This document shows positions 9,526-18,060 of a DNA stretch of 64,000 nt, one piece after another. Origin of the DNA: Candidatus Thiodiazotropha sp. (ex Myrtea sp. 'scaly one' KF741663) (GTDB lineage: Bacteria > Pseudomonadota > Gammaproteobacteria > Chromatiales > Chromatiaceae); contig JAHXIQ010000008.1 of assembly GCA_025655555.1 (NCBI GenBank), positions 62,001-126,000 on the forward strand, in the 5' to 3' direction. How positions within the stretch are numbered: the stretch's first letter is position 1; the number at the start of each line of letters is the position of its first letter. Made by a program: the position numbers and the translations under genes. The notes below the pieces were generated by a model. That model ran no database searches, had not been told where the DNA came from, and saw only the letters and a list, made by a program, of their open reading frames with translations.

Positions 9526-10257
9526 ATGAACGTAGACATACGCATGGCCCATCTTTTCTCCACACTGGATGACAACCAAGTCAGACAGGTCATGGAGAGC
9601 AGTCACGTCGGCACGCTGAAAGATGGTGAATCACTATTCGAGACTGGTGATGAGGCAAACCGTTTTTTTCTGGTGATCGGCGGACAGATAAAACTGTTTC
9701 GTGTTTCATCAAATGGCGATCAGAAGATCATCGATATCATTCAGCCGGGTAATACCTTTGCCGAAGCACTCATGTTTATGGAACATCCGATCTACCCGGT
9801 AAGTGCAGAGGCATTAGGTCCGGCAAAGATCATGTCTTTTGATAGCAAGCGCTTTTTACAGATCCTCAGTGAATCTTTTGAGGTCTGTTTCAGAATCATG
9901 GGCACCATGAGTCAGAGATTACGCGGTCTTATCAAGGAGATAGATGACCTTACTCTGCAAAGTGCCACGACCAGAATGTGTGCGATGCTGTTACGAAGAA
10001 TGGAGGGTGTCGGTCAAAATCACTTCACCCTGCCTGCTGCCAAAGGGGTGCTGGCAGCACGTCTCTCGATGAAACCGGAGACCTTTTCAAGGATTCTGCA
10101 GAATCTTTCTACGAAAAAAATTCTCAAAACAAAGGGTAATGAAATCGAGATTCTAGACAAATCCCTGCTGAGATCCCTTGCCCACCTTGAATCGATTTAT
10201 GGTCTGGAACCGGAAAAACCTTGTGTCTTAAATATCTCTAGCTCTTTAAGACAGTAA
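9526..10257 (+). CDS. dnr: Crp/Fnr-family regulator of the DNR type
   Basis: A 243-residue transcription factor with an N-terminal cyclic-nucleotide-like beta-barrel (residues about 15-125), a long dimer helix and a C-terminal winged helix whose recognition segment includes MKPETFSRIL (about 186-195). The N-terminus lacks the cysteine cluster of FNR, so it does not carry an oxygen-labile 4Fe-4S cluster; this matches DNR, which senses NO through heme. It is divergent from norCB, whose promoter holds a matching box. Heme binding cannot be shown from sequence. Confidence 0.85.
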   Translation: MNVDIRMAHLFSTLDDNQVRQVMESSHVGTLKDGESLFETGDEANRFFLVIGGQIKLFRVSSNGDQKIIDIIQPGNTFAEALMFMEHPIYPVSAEALGPAKIMSFDSKRFLQILSESFEVCFRIMGTMSQRLRGLIKEIDDLTLQSATTRMCAMLLRRMEGVGQNHFTLPAAKGVLAARLSMKPETFSRILQNLSTKKILKTKGNEIEILDKSLLRSLAHLESIYGLEPEKPCVLNISSSLRQ

Positions 10258-10342
10258 ACAAGAGGCAATTTTATAGCTGAATCACAACTTCATTGAATCA
10301 GCTCGTATATCAGCAGTGCATGTTGACAATTTCGGTCACGCA

Positions 10343-10810
10343 TTACTGATTGTAACCACCCTGCAATATTAAATCTCCAATATCATAGTAGGAGATCATA
10401 CCTTCGAGACGTCCCGTCTCACTGTCCACAACAGGCAGATTTCTTTCATGGTGGTACATGGTCAGTAGTGTCTCTATCAATGAGGTCTCCGGCGCTACGG
10501 TGACAACCTCTTTTTCGATACAGGTAGTAATGGGCTCATCCATGATGCTGTCCATTTTATCCCTAAGATCATCCAGTGTAAGCGCAGCAAACTTTTCTGC
10601 TGCGCCTCCGATGCTCTGCTGAGTGGCATGTGCAGGAAGAACAATGCCCAGCATTCGGTTGACCTTGACGACGCCAAGAAATACCCGTTCATCATCGACA
10701 ACGGGCAGACTGCGATAGCGACGACGCATGATCTTTCTTGCAGCAATGCCGATGGTATCAGAGGGATGTATCCGAACAGGGTTGGAGTCCATGAGCAGTC
10801 TGGCAGTCAT
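10343..10810 (-). CDS. Tandem CBS-domain protein
   Basis: A 155-residue protein composed of two CBS motifs (residues about 1-60 and 90-150; SLPVVDDER and NLPVVDSETGRLEGMISYYD). Such stand-alone Bateman modules bind adenine nucleotides and often regulate a partner. No effector domain is fused. It is a single gene; the 170 bp upstream show nothing clear. Partner unknown. Confidence 0.8.
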   Translation of the reverse strand: MTARLLMDSNPVRIHPSDTIGIAARKIMRRRYRSLPVVDDERVFLGVVKVNRMLGIVLPAHATQQSIGGAAEKFAALTLDDLRDKMDSIMDEPITTCIEKEVVTVAPETSLIETLLTMYHHERNLPVVDSETGRLEGMISYYDIGDLILQGGYNQ

Positions 10811-10982
10811 GCAAAATCTCTCCTTAGCATCAAACAGTCTGAGTTGGTAATACGGTTTGAATTTCTCCTATTTTAGTCAAGAACGGTATTTCGCGTGAAT
10901 TTAAACGCCGCTTTAGTATCGGTTCAAACTGAAATGGTATATCCAGCATCTACTCAGTTAGTGATATTTCCAATCTGAATCA

Positions 10983-11747
10983 CTACTCACTTTTCAGGTC
11001 TGTCCCGGCTTTTAGAAGTGGTGACAGCAGATCCATTGGCAGTGGGAATACCAACGTATGACTTTTGTCACCAGCAACTTCCGTCAGCGTTTCCAAATAG
11101 CGCAACTGAATGGCTTGTGGCTCTTGCGCCAGGATCTTCGCAGCTTCGAGCAGTTTTTTCGCCGCCTGCTGCTCACCTTCTGCATGAATGACTTTTGCAC
11201 GCCTCGAGCGTTCTGCTTCAGCCTGACGGGCAATGGCGCGTATCATGCTGTCATCCAGATCCACATGTTTGATTTCAACATTGGAGACCTTGATGCCCCA
11301 GGCATCGGTCTGCTGATCGAGAATCTGTCGCACATCGTTGTTAAGACGATCCCGTTCGGACAGCATCTCATCCAGTTCATGTTGTCCCAGTACTGAACGC
11401 AGTGTGGTCTGCGCCAGTTGGCTGGTAGCCGCCATGTAGTCCTCAACCTGTATGATTGCCCGCTCAGGATCGATGACCCGAAAATAGACCACGGCATTGA
11501 CTTTCACGGAGACGTTATCCCGAGAAATCACATCTTGTGACGGTACGTCCATTACGATGGTTCGAAGATCGACTCGCACCATCTGCTGGATCACAGGAAT
11601 AATAACGATCAGTCCCGGACCTTTGACCTTCCAGAAGCGACCAAGCAGAAAAACCACACCGCGTTCATATTCACGCAGAATTCTGAGTGCTGATGCCAGG
11701 AAGGCAGCAATGAACAACAGCACAATCGCATAGACATAGATGGTCAT
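10983..11747 (-). CDS. Slipin (stomatin/SPFH-family membrane protein)
   Basis: A 254-residue protein with one N-terminal membrane segment (residues 3-20), then an SPFH/band-7 domain (about 22-180; [29 protein letters not shown]-type words) and a helical tail. Slipins form oligomers in ordered membrane domains. The start overlaps the end of the NfeD gene by 4 bp; slipin and NfeD are a conserved operon in which the protease-type NfeD is reported to cleave its slipin partner. Confidence 0.9.
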   Translation of the reverse strand: MTIYVYAIVLLFIAAFLASALRILREYERGVVFLLGRFWKVKGPGLIVIIPVIQQMVRVDLRTIVMDVPSQDVISRDNVSVKVNAVVYFRVIDPERAIIQVEDYMAATSQLAQTTLRSVLGQHELDEMLSERDRLNNDVRQILDQQTDAWGIKVSNVEIKHVDLDDSMIRAIARQAEAERSRRAKVIHAEGEQQAAKKLLEAAKILAQEPQAIQLRYLETLTEVAGDKSHTLVFPLPMDLLSPLLKAGTDLKSE

Positions 11748-13111
11748 GACGACTTCTCCTCCTTATCCATAGGTATGACATCCAACTTCAGGCCTTTTCG
11801 TCCGGTGATACGTACTCGCTGATCTCTTCGCAAGGGCTGGCTTGAGTGTGCCAGCCAAATTTCGCCATGTACCCTCACCTCACCCTCATCGGAGAAGTCA
11901 TCCACCACCATACCCTCACTGGTCAGTAGCTCCTCACGCCCACTCACCACGGGTCTCCGGCGTGATTTCAAGGCCATACCTACAATGAAGACAAGAATAA
12001 ACGCGCTGCTGACAGCGACTACAATGATCAGCGGTAGAGAGATGCCGTATCCTGCCTGGTCGGTATCGATGAGAATCAGAGAACCGATAATAAAGGCAAT
12101 CACACCTCCGATACCCAGTGCCCCGAAACTGGCTACGAAGGCTTCTGCAATCATCAGCGAGAGGCCCAGAAGAATGAGCGCAACCCCCGCATAATTAATC
12201 GGTAGGACATGAAAAGCGTAGAGGGCCAGCAATAGAGAGATGGCACCAACCGTACCCGGCACTACCGAGCCGGGATTGGCAAATTCGTAAATCAGACCAT
12301 AGATACCCACCAGCATGAGGATGTAGGCAAGGTTGGGATTGCTCACGATGGAGAGCAGTCTGTTTTGCCAGTCAGGCGCCAGCTGTTCGATGATCAAACC
12401 TTCTGTCTGTAACTGCCTCTCCCCTTGTGGCAGGGTCACCTGCCTTCCATTCAGGGCTTCAAGCAGAGACTTCAGGTCATTCGCAATCAGATCGATCACA
12501 CCTCTCTCAAGAGCCTCCTCAGATGAAAGGCTGGCGGATTCCCGCACGGCAGTCTCGGCCCACTCCACATTGCGCCCACGCAACTTCGCCAGACTGCGGA
12601 TATAAGCAGAGGCATCATTGATCAGCTTGCGCTCTTTGACATCAGCAGGGACAGATTTTGTCCCATCACCTTTATCTGCTGGCTGACTCCCAGGTGCTTT
12701 TTGCGGTGATCCCCCGATACCCACAGGCGTCGCTGCACCGAGATTTGTTGCCGGCGCCATGGCTGCGACATGGCTGGCGTAGAGAAGATAAGTGCCCGCA
12801 CTGGCGGCACGTGCACCACTTGGGGCCACATAACCGATAACCGGCACTTGGGAAGCGATAATGCGCTTGATCATGTCACGCATGGAGATATCCAGCCCAC
12901 CCGGTGTATCCATGCGGAGTATCACCAGCTCGGCACCAGCCGATTCCGCTTTTGTCAGAGAACGATCGAGATAGTCAGCGGTAGCGGGACCGATAGGGCC
13001 TTTGATATCGAGCAGGTATACCGCACGATCCATTGCTTGCGCAGACAGCTGCCCGCAAAGACACAGGAACAGCACGGAAAATCCGATCAGAAAAAGAAAC
13101 CTTCGGTGCAC
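11744..13111 (-). CDS. NfeD family membrane serine protease (long form, 1510-N type)
   Basis: A 455-residue long-form NfeD: signal segment (residues 1-25), ClpP-class protease domain (about 30-230; PGGLD, and the serine in ASAGTYLL near residue 105, with a later lysine in the helix before [10 protein letters not shown]), four membrane helices (about 255-380) and a C-terminal NfeD OB-fold (about 385-455). A GTG at 13111 is chosen because AAGGAG lies 8 bp before it; the longer ATG reading adds 14 residues that look non-coding. It is coupled to the slipin gene by an ATGA overlap. Confidence 0.9.
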   Translation of the reverse strand: MHRRFLFLIGFSVLFLCLCGQLSAQAMDRAVYLLDIKGPIGPATADYLDRSLTKAESAGAELVILRMDTPGGLDISMRDMIKRIIASQVPVIGYVAPSGARAASAGTYLLYASHVAAMAPATNLGAATPVGIGGSPQKAPGSQPADKGDGTKSVPADVKERKLINDASAYIRSLAKLRGRNVEWAETAVRESASLSSEEALERGVIDLIANDLKSLLEALNGRQVTLPQGERQLQTEGLIIEQLAPDWQNRLLSIVSNPNLAYILMLVGIYGLIYEFANPGSVVPGTVGAISLLLALYAFHVLPINYAGVALILLGLSLMIAEAFVASFGALGIGGVIAFIIGSLILIDTDQAGYGISLPLIIVVAVSSAFILVFIVGMALKSRRRPVVSGREELLTSEGMVVDDFSDEGEVRVHGEIWLAHSSQPLRRDQRVRITGRKGLKLDVIPMDKEEKSS

Positions 13112-13291
13112 TATCTGTACTCCTTCAGTCGCTAATATAATTGTAGCCCGCACTCAGATAGCTGTACTGGGGATACAAGCTATCACTAGCCATTCATATG
13201 GTCTCTCATCTATTGTGTAGACTGCTCTACGCTACTTGAATTCCACTTTATCTGCGACATGGTCAATCTCTCTAAGCCGATCTGGGGACAT

Positions 13292-13321
13292 AAAAAAACG
13301 CCGGCACAAATTGTACCGGCG
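13292..13321 (-). terminator. Intrinsic terminator after the hsp20 genes
   Basis: On the minus strand CGCCGG and CCGGCG arms, extended by a TACAA/TTGT pairing, are followed by seven T. It lies 54 bp after the stop of the second hsp20 gene and would end the dnaJ-hsp20 unit. Confidence 0.85.
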
Positions 13322-13374
13322 CTCTGTTTTGATCAGTCACTCAGTTGGCCTCGTAGTGAACGAGACCATCCTTA

Positions 13375-13770
13375 TCAGCTCATTCGAACCTCGATCTTGC
13401 GTGGCTGATACTGTTCCCGCTTGGGAATGTGCAGTGTCAATACACCATCCCTGAGGCTGGCGTCAATCTTATCTGTATCCAGCTCACTGCTCAGCGTAAA
13501 GCTTCGCTGGTAGCAGGTTGCACTGACATCGGCATACTCAGGCTGCATACCTGTCGGCATAACAATATCCGTACTGCCTTCAATGCTGAGGGTATCCTGG
13601 TCAACCTGGATATCGAGTTGCTCCCTGGATACACCCGGCATGTCCGCTTTCAGGGTAATACCGGTTTTATCTTCAAAGATATCCGCTGCCGGACGCAGTA
13701 TCTGTTGCCTTTTATCGGCAGGCTGGGTCGTCTTGCTTTGCTGTTGTGTCATCTCTCTCTTCTCATTCAT
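13375..13770 (-). CDS. Small heat shock protein Hsp20 (second copy)
   Basis: A 131-residue Hsp20 with a charged N-terminal arm, an alpha-crystallin domain (residues about 28-125; ADMPGVSREQLDI, LRDGVLTLHIPK) and a short tail. It is an ATP-independent holdase for unfolded proteins. The ATG at 13770 is preferred because GGGAGG precedes it; the longer reading adds 29 unlikely residues. It starts 19 bp after the stop of the first hsp20 gene and is co-transcribed with it. The two copies differ clearly, so this is an old duplication. Confidence 0.9.
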   Translation of the reverse strand: MNEKREMTQQQSKTTQPADKRQQILRPAADIFEDKTGITLKADMPGVSREQLDIQVDQDTLSIEGSTDIVMPTGMQPEYADVSATCYQRSFTLSSELDTDKIDASLRDGVLTLHIPKREQYQPRKIEVRMS

Positions 13771-13789
13771 TATGCTAACCTCCCACCGA

Positions 13790-14227
13790 TTAGTTGACTT
13801 TAATCTGTCGCGGTTTGGCAGACTCACGCCGTTGGATAGTGATATGCAGCACACCATCTTCGTAGCTGGCTTCTACCTTTTCAGGATCAGCATCTTCCGG
13901 TAGGTTGACCGCACGATGAAACTCGCCATCAAAACGTTCCTTGCGGTAATACTCAACACCCTCTTCCTGCTTGGCGTTTCGCTCACCCTTCACAGTCAAC
14001 AAGTTTTCATGAATCGTAATACCCAGACGTTTTGGATCGACACCGGGTGCAAACAGATAGACATCGATCTGTTCTGCTGTGACACCCACATTAATTGGTG
14101 GATAGGCTGACCTCGTCCTGGTGACCTGTGCTACCTGTGGCCAGGCGCCGCTACCGAACATTTCATTCTCCAGGCGTCTGAACTGGTCGAAAAAACCATC
14201 TTCAAAATTACTCACTCTTGCGAACAT
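13790..14227 (-). CDS. Small heat shock protein Hsp20 (first copy)
   Basis: A 145-residue Hsp20: N-terminal region with a Phe-rich segment (FEDGFFDQF), alpha-crystallin domain (residues about 45-140; VDPKRLGITIHENLLTVKGER, EDGVLHITIQRR) and a short tail ending IKVN. Preceded by GGAGGT. A sigma-32-type promoter lies 55-83 bp upstream, so it can be heat induced independently of dnaJ, from which a MITE-like element now separates it. Confidence 0.92.
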   Translation of the reverse strand: MFARVSNFEDGFFDQFRRLENEMFGSGAWPQVAQVTRTRSAYPPINVGVTAEQIDVYLFAPGVDPKRLGITIHENLLTVKGERNAKQEEGVEYYRKERFDGEFHRAVNLPEDADPEKVEASYEDGVLHITIQRRESAKPRQIKVN

Positions 14228-14281
14228 TTGTCTACCTCCAAATCCAGTATCAAGCTGTTCTTTAATTTACCGTTGGTTACT

Positions 14282-14310
14282 AGATAGGGACGCTGTGTCT
14301 GCTTTTCAAG
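14282..14310 (-). promoter_or_regulatory. Sigma-32 heat-shock promoter of the hsp20 pair
   Basis: On the minus strand a perfect -35 element CTTGAAA (14304-14310) is followed after 14 nt by CCCTATCT (14282-14289), which differs in one base from the sigma-32 -10 consensus CCCCATNT. The end of the MITE-like element lies 4 bp beyond the -35. Confidence 0.85.
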
Positions 14311-14314
14311 CAGT

Positions 14315-14609
14315 TAGGGCCTGTTAACACTAATTTGATCGTCACTGTTGCACCTGAAAAAGCGCCAATCAAGGCACGAGGAGAGTAGTTTGGTGACTCC
14401 AAATGAGCGACGAGAAACGCCGAGTGGCACTTTTTCAGGTGCACCCCAAGGGCACTTCCTTCGGGGCGCAACCCGGAGGGCCAAGGCCATTTTTTCGCCC
14501 AGCGGCGTTATCAGTCGCTTATGTAGACCGGCTACACCGCGCTCCTTCTGCCTTGCTGGACAAAAAATGGTCTTGGCAGTGACGATCAAATTAATGTTAA
14601 CAGGCCCTA
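14315..14609. mobile_element. MITE-like element with 33-bp terminal inverted repeats
   Basis: The two ends, 14315-14347 and 14577-14609, are reverse complements over 33 bp with one mismatch (TAGGGCCTGTTAACA at the tips). Inside are further inverted pairs: GCACCTGAAAAAG near 14350 with CTTTTTCAGGTGC near 14430, and a CCATTTTTT/AAAAAATGG pair. The 295 bp code for nothing convincing. TA dinucleotides at both tips could be a target duplication. It sits between the dnaJ stop codon (starting two bases after its end) and the hsp20 promoter. A 15-bp stretch of the same tip sequence recurs at about 21588. Confidence 0.82.
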
Positions 14610-14610
14610 G

Positions 14611-15558
14611 TTAAACACCCAGTCTTGCACGTGGATTAAATCCCAGTTCACGCTCCATACGACGATAGAACGCTTTGGCCTGATCCGTGTCGGCAGGTGG
14701 CAAGTTGATTTGTAAGTTGACATAGAGATCGCCCGTCGTGCGGCCAGGAATGCCCCGCCCTTTCAGACGTAGCTTGCGGCCTGTCACAGAGCCGGGAGGA
14801 ATCTTCAGATCGATACTACCTTCAGGCGTCGGTGTTTTGACCTTTGCGCCCAATGCCGCTTCCCAAGGAGCTACCGGCAGGTTGAGCGTAAGATCGCGTC
14901 CTTCAACCGAATAGAACGGATGAGGTCTAAATTCAACCTCCAGGTAGAGATCTCCGGCCATACCGCGACCCAGACCAGACGAACCCTGGCCTGACAGTCG
15001 GATCTTCTGCCCCTGCTTGACACCTTTCGGTATCCGTACATTCAGCGTGCGCTCACGGGTGATCAGGCGCCCTTGTGCATCAAAATCAGGTACCCGCAGC
15101 GTCAGGCTACGGGTCGCGCCATGGAAGGCATCCTCCAGATCGATCATGACTTTTGCATGATGATCCTCACCCTGGGCGTGAAACTGCGGACCTGCCTCAG
15201 TCCCTTGTGAGCCACTGAATCCTCTGCCGAACAGGCTATCGAAGAAATCACTGAAGCTCGAGTCACCACCATTGGCAAATCCACCACGAAACTCAAAATT
15301 GGCATCCCAGTCCGGCGGTGGACGGAACTCCTGACCTGCTTTCCAGTTCATGCCAAGCTGGTCATAAGCCGCCCTTTTCTCCGGGTCTTTCAACACCTCA
15401 TAGGCCTCACCGACTTCTTTGAAACGTTGCTCAGCATCGGCAACCTTACTGACATCGGGATGGTATTTCCTCGCCAGTTTCCGATAAGCGCGCTTGATCT
15501 CATCCTGGGTAGCCGTTCGCTGTACCCCGATGATGTTGTAATAGTCTTTAAACTCCAT
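14611..15558 (-). CDS. cbpA: DnaJ-class co-chaperone (CbpA type)
   Basis: A 315-residue J-domain protein: J domain at residues 1-70 with the HPD motif in YHPDVSK (near 33), a Gly/Phe-rich linker (about 90-125) and two C-terminal beta-domains (about 130-305), with no zinc-finger cysteines. This is the CbpA architecture (E. coli CbpA is about 306 residues). It stimulates DnaK ATPase. It is preceded by a sigma-32 promoter and originally would have led directly into hsp20; a MITE-like element now abuts its stop codon. Confidence 0.92.
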   Translation of the reverse strand: MEFKDYYNIIGVQRTATQDEIKRAYRKLARKYHPDVSKVADAEQRFKEVGEAYEVLKDPEKRAAYDQLGMNWKAGQEFRPPPDWDANFEFRGGFANGGDSSFSDFFDSLFGRGFSGSQGTEAGPQFHAQGEDHHAKVMIDLEDAFHGATRSLTLRVPDFDAQGRLITRERTLNVRIPKGVKQGQKIRLSGQGSSGLGRGMAGDLYLEVEFRPHPFYSVEGRDLTLNLPVAPWEAALGAKVKTPTPEGSIDLKIPPGSVTGRKLRLKGRGIPGRTTGDLYVNLQINLPPADTDQAKAFYRRMERELGFNPRARLGV

Positions 15559-15603
15559 AGATTCACCTGAAACACAACAAAGGATCGTGCTCTAATAAGG
15601 TGT

Positions 15604-15632
15604 AAATGGGGTCGAAGGAAGCTTTTTTCCAG
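15604..15632 (-). promoter_or_regulatory. Sigma-32 heat-shock promoter of the dnaJ-like gene
   Basis: On the minus strand CTGGAAA (15626-15632; one mismatch to CTTGAAA) is followed after 14 nt by a perfect CCCCATTT (15604-15611). The start codon is 45 bp further on. The spacing equals that of the hsp20 promoter at 14282-14310. Confidence 0.85.
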
Positions 15633-15791
15633 TGGATCTATACGGATGAGTATTTTGTTGTGGTATGGCTCAAACAATCGATAAGATCGATATCTTGTGC
15701 AGCTCTCTCCAAGAGATCGGCTTAATATAGTGAGTTAGGCCTAATTCTTTATAAGCAGTATTTTTTCTTGACCGATAACTGTTGAGAAATA

Positions 15792-16427
15792 CTATTCCCA
15801 AGCCGGAAAATCACCCTCTTTCTCTAATGCTGCCAGGGAATCATTGATGGTTCCAATTAAGTCTTGATTGCTCTCTGTGTGGGCAATGGGTTCGCCTACA
15901 AAGACATCACAGAAATGGGGGATAAGAATCACCTCACCCTTTGGTAGTGACTTGCCCAGCCCGTGCAGAAAGACAGGTGTGATTGGGACGTTGGGGAATT
16001 TCCGTGCAATGACGCTTATGCCTTGTTTCAAACGCTGCATTCTTTCCGGTTCCCCCCGTGATCCTTCAGGAAAAAGGATCAGGATGTCGTTTGCACGTAG
16101 CGCTTCAAAGCACCCAGCCAACGGGTTCCCACCTTTTTGAGTGCGGGCCACTGGAACTATGCCGATGATCTCGGTAGCAAACCAGGCAAGCCAGCGATTA
16201 CGGAGAAAGTAATCACCAGCCGCGGCAGGTCTGAGTTTGGGTAATACACTGAGTGGCAGCAACGACATCAATACCAGCGTATCCAAGTGTGAGTTGTGGT
16301 TTGCGATGATGATGGCGGGGCCGTTTTTCGGCAGCCGCTCAGCATGACGTACGTTCAGGCCCAGAATCACATAGCTGAGTGGACGAACGACTAGAAAAAA
16401 AAACAGATACCGTAATATTTGTGACAT
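15792..16427 (-). CDS. PlsC-type 1-acyl-glycerol-3-phosphate acyltransferase
   Basis: A 211-residue membrane-associated acyltransferase with the catalytic NHxxxxD motif (NHNSHLD, near residue 43) and the phosphate-binding FPEGSRG motif (near 120), plus one N-terminal hydrophobic segment. It transfers an acyl chain to lysophosphatidate or a similar acceptor. It ends the run of lipid genes beginning at 19805, 59 bp after the CdsA-like gene. It is probably an accessory acyltransferase rather than the housekeeping PlsC. Confidence 0.87.
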   Translation of the reverse strand: MSQILRYLFFFLVVRPLSYVILGLNVRHAERLPKNGPAIIIANHNSHLDTLVLMSLLPLSVLPKLRPAAAGDYFLRNRWLAWFATEIIGIVPVARTQKGGNPLAGCFEALRANDILILFPEGSRGEPERMQRLKQGISVIARKFPNVPITPVFLHGLGKSLPKGEVILIPHFCDVFVGEPIAHTESNQDLIGTINDSLAALEKEGDFPAWE

Positions 16428-16486
16428 CGCTTTATTTGTTCTCAGATATTTGCCTGAATTGTTTAGCAGTTACCAGTCCTTTTGCT

Positions 16487-17449
16487 CTACAACAATGACT
16501 CAAGCCGCGGACCGGTATAAAGATAGAAGATGTAGTGAAAAAAGACCGGCGCACTGACGGTCAGGCTGTCCACCCTATCGAGTATGCCACCATGGCCGGG
16601 TATGAGATTGCTGCAGTCCTTCACTCCAAGATCGCGTTTCACGGCCGAGACGATGACATCACCGACAAACCCTGACGCCGCGATAATGGCACCTGCTATC
16701 AGGCTATGCCAGCCTTCCAATGGCGTCAGATAGGGGGCGAGAAAAAACCCCACCACCGCAGTAGTAGCGACGCCACCCAGAAACCCTTCCCAGGTTTTTT
16801 TGGGGCTGACTGCAGGGACAATCTTTCTGCGCCCAAGGGACTTACCCCAGACATATTGGGCCACGTCGTTGAACTGGGTCAAAATCACCAGAAACAGCAA
16901 CAGCCCGACACTACCTGCCATGGGGTTGTCGATCTGGGGTAGTGACAAGAGGTAAGCGGCATGACTCAGGTTGAATACCGTAATCATCAACCCCCAGTGC
17001 AGGGTGCCTGCCGCCCTTAGGAAACCTTCGGTGGCGCCGATGGTGACCATGCGCATGGGTAACAATAAAAAGATCCAGACTGGAATAAAGACAATAAACA
17101 TCCCGTACCAGTAGTTATATACCCAGAAAAACTGGAGCGGTATGGAAAGATAGGCCCAGAGCAAAATTCTATGATCGGCCCTACGGGTTGGGATGAGGGA
17201 GAGATACTCCTTAAAGGCCAGAAAACTGATGAATCCCAAAAAGATGATGGCTGCTCCCCGTTCCAGAATCACCGCCAACGAGAATATGGTGATCATGACC
17301 CACCAGGAGTTGGTTCTCGTTGTAACCTCGCTGAAATCCACCTCTGGTCGCATCCGTTTTAACAGCAGAATGATCAGTGTGGAGAGAAACAGAACACCAT
17401 ACAGACTGGCAATGGTGACTGTTGCCGCGAAGGGAGGCAGATGAATCAT
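16487..17449 (-). CDS. CdsA-like phosphatidate cytidylyltransferase (YnbB-like)
   Basis: A 320-residue polytopic membrane protein with about eight helices and the CdsA signature in the C-terminal third: KKTWEGFLGG (near 217) and SAVKRDLGVKDCSN...GGILDRVDS (about 265-295). It makes CDP-diacylglycerol from CTP and phosphatidate. Its start overlaps the phosphatidyltransferase gene by 4 bp. Neighbours match E. coli ynbA/ynbC, so this is probably a dedicated CDP-lipid synthase. Confidence 0.9.
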   Translation of the reverse strand: MIHLPPFAATVTIASLYGVLFLSTLIILLLKRMRPEVDFSEVTTRTNSWWVMITIFSLAVILERGAAIIFLGFISFLAFKEYLSLIPTRRADHRILLWAYLSIPLQFFWVYNYWYGMFIVFIPVWIFLLLPMRMVTIGATEGFLRAAGTLHWGLMITVFNLSHAAYLLSLPQIDNPMAGSVGLLLFLVILTQFNDVAQYVWGKSLGRRKIVPAVSPKKTWEGFLGGVATTAVVGFFLAPYLTPLEGWHSLIAGAIIAASGFVGDVIVSAVKRDLGVKDCSNLIPGHGGILDRVDSLTVSAPVFFHYIFYLYTGPRLESLL

Positions 17450-18060
17450 GATGTCGGTTCCAGTTGACTGAGAGCGTTGCGTCCCCGATTCACCAGCGTG
17501 ATGACGGATAGAATGATGGCAAGCAATAGGAAACCATTTATCCAGGCACCCGCAGGTATGCCAATACCCAATAACAGGGCAAGCAGGCCCATGGCAAAGG
17601 CCCGATCGCTTTTACCGAAGGGACCATCGTATCGCCGCTCGCCACCGATCTGTACCGCGACTACGCCAATCATTTCCACCATGGTGCCGAGTAACACAAA
17701 ACCAACCATCCCCCAGATAGATACATCCGGATGAAAAGCCAGCGGCAGATATAGACATGCATCTGCCACCACGTCACCCATTTCATTGAGAACGGCGCCA
17801 AGACGACTCTGCATAGCGAATTCTCGGGCAAGCATGCCGTCAATGGCATTCAGTGCCATCCTGATGAATAGAATCACTGGCAATGCAAACAAGGGCCAAG
17901 ATGAATGGGGTGCGTAGGCAATCCATGCTCCACCAAGTCCGGAGAGCACAACTGCGGCTATCGTCACCTGATTGGCAGTAACGCCACGCTGTGCCAGCCA
18001 GCGGCATAGCGGACGTAACAGGGCCTGAAAGCGGGGTTTCAGTTGGTAAATACTAATCAT
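17446..18060 (-). CDS. CDP-alcohol phosphatidyltransferase (YnbA-like)
   Basis: A 204-residue protein with about six membrane helices and the CDP-alcohol motif beginning DGMLAR (near residue 74). The first aspartate after the motif glycine is an Asn (LNEMGDVVAD), a change I also recall in YnbA-type proteins. It swaps CMP of a CDP-lipid for an alcohol headgroup. The acceptor is unknown. ATGA overlaps on both sides show tight coupling with the hydrolase/methyltransferase upstream and the CdsA-like gene downstream. Confidence 0.87.
   Translation of the reverse strand: MISIYQLKPRFQALLRPLCRWLAQRGVTANQVTIAAVVLSGLGGAWIAYAPHSSWPLFALPVILFIRMALNAIDGMLAREFAMQSRLGAVLNEMGDVVADACLYLPLAFHPDVSIWGMVGFVLLGTMVEMIGVVAVQIGGERRYDGPFGKSDRAFAMGLLALLLGIGIPAGAWINGFLLLAIILSVITLVNRGRNALSQLEPTS

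Noticed and set aside
9526-10257. Oxygen-sensing FNR with 4Fe-4S cluster
   Set aside because: The N-terminal cysteine cluster is absent, so the protein fits DNR, not FNR.
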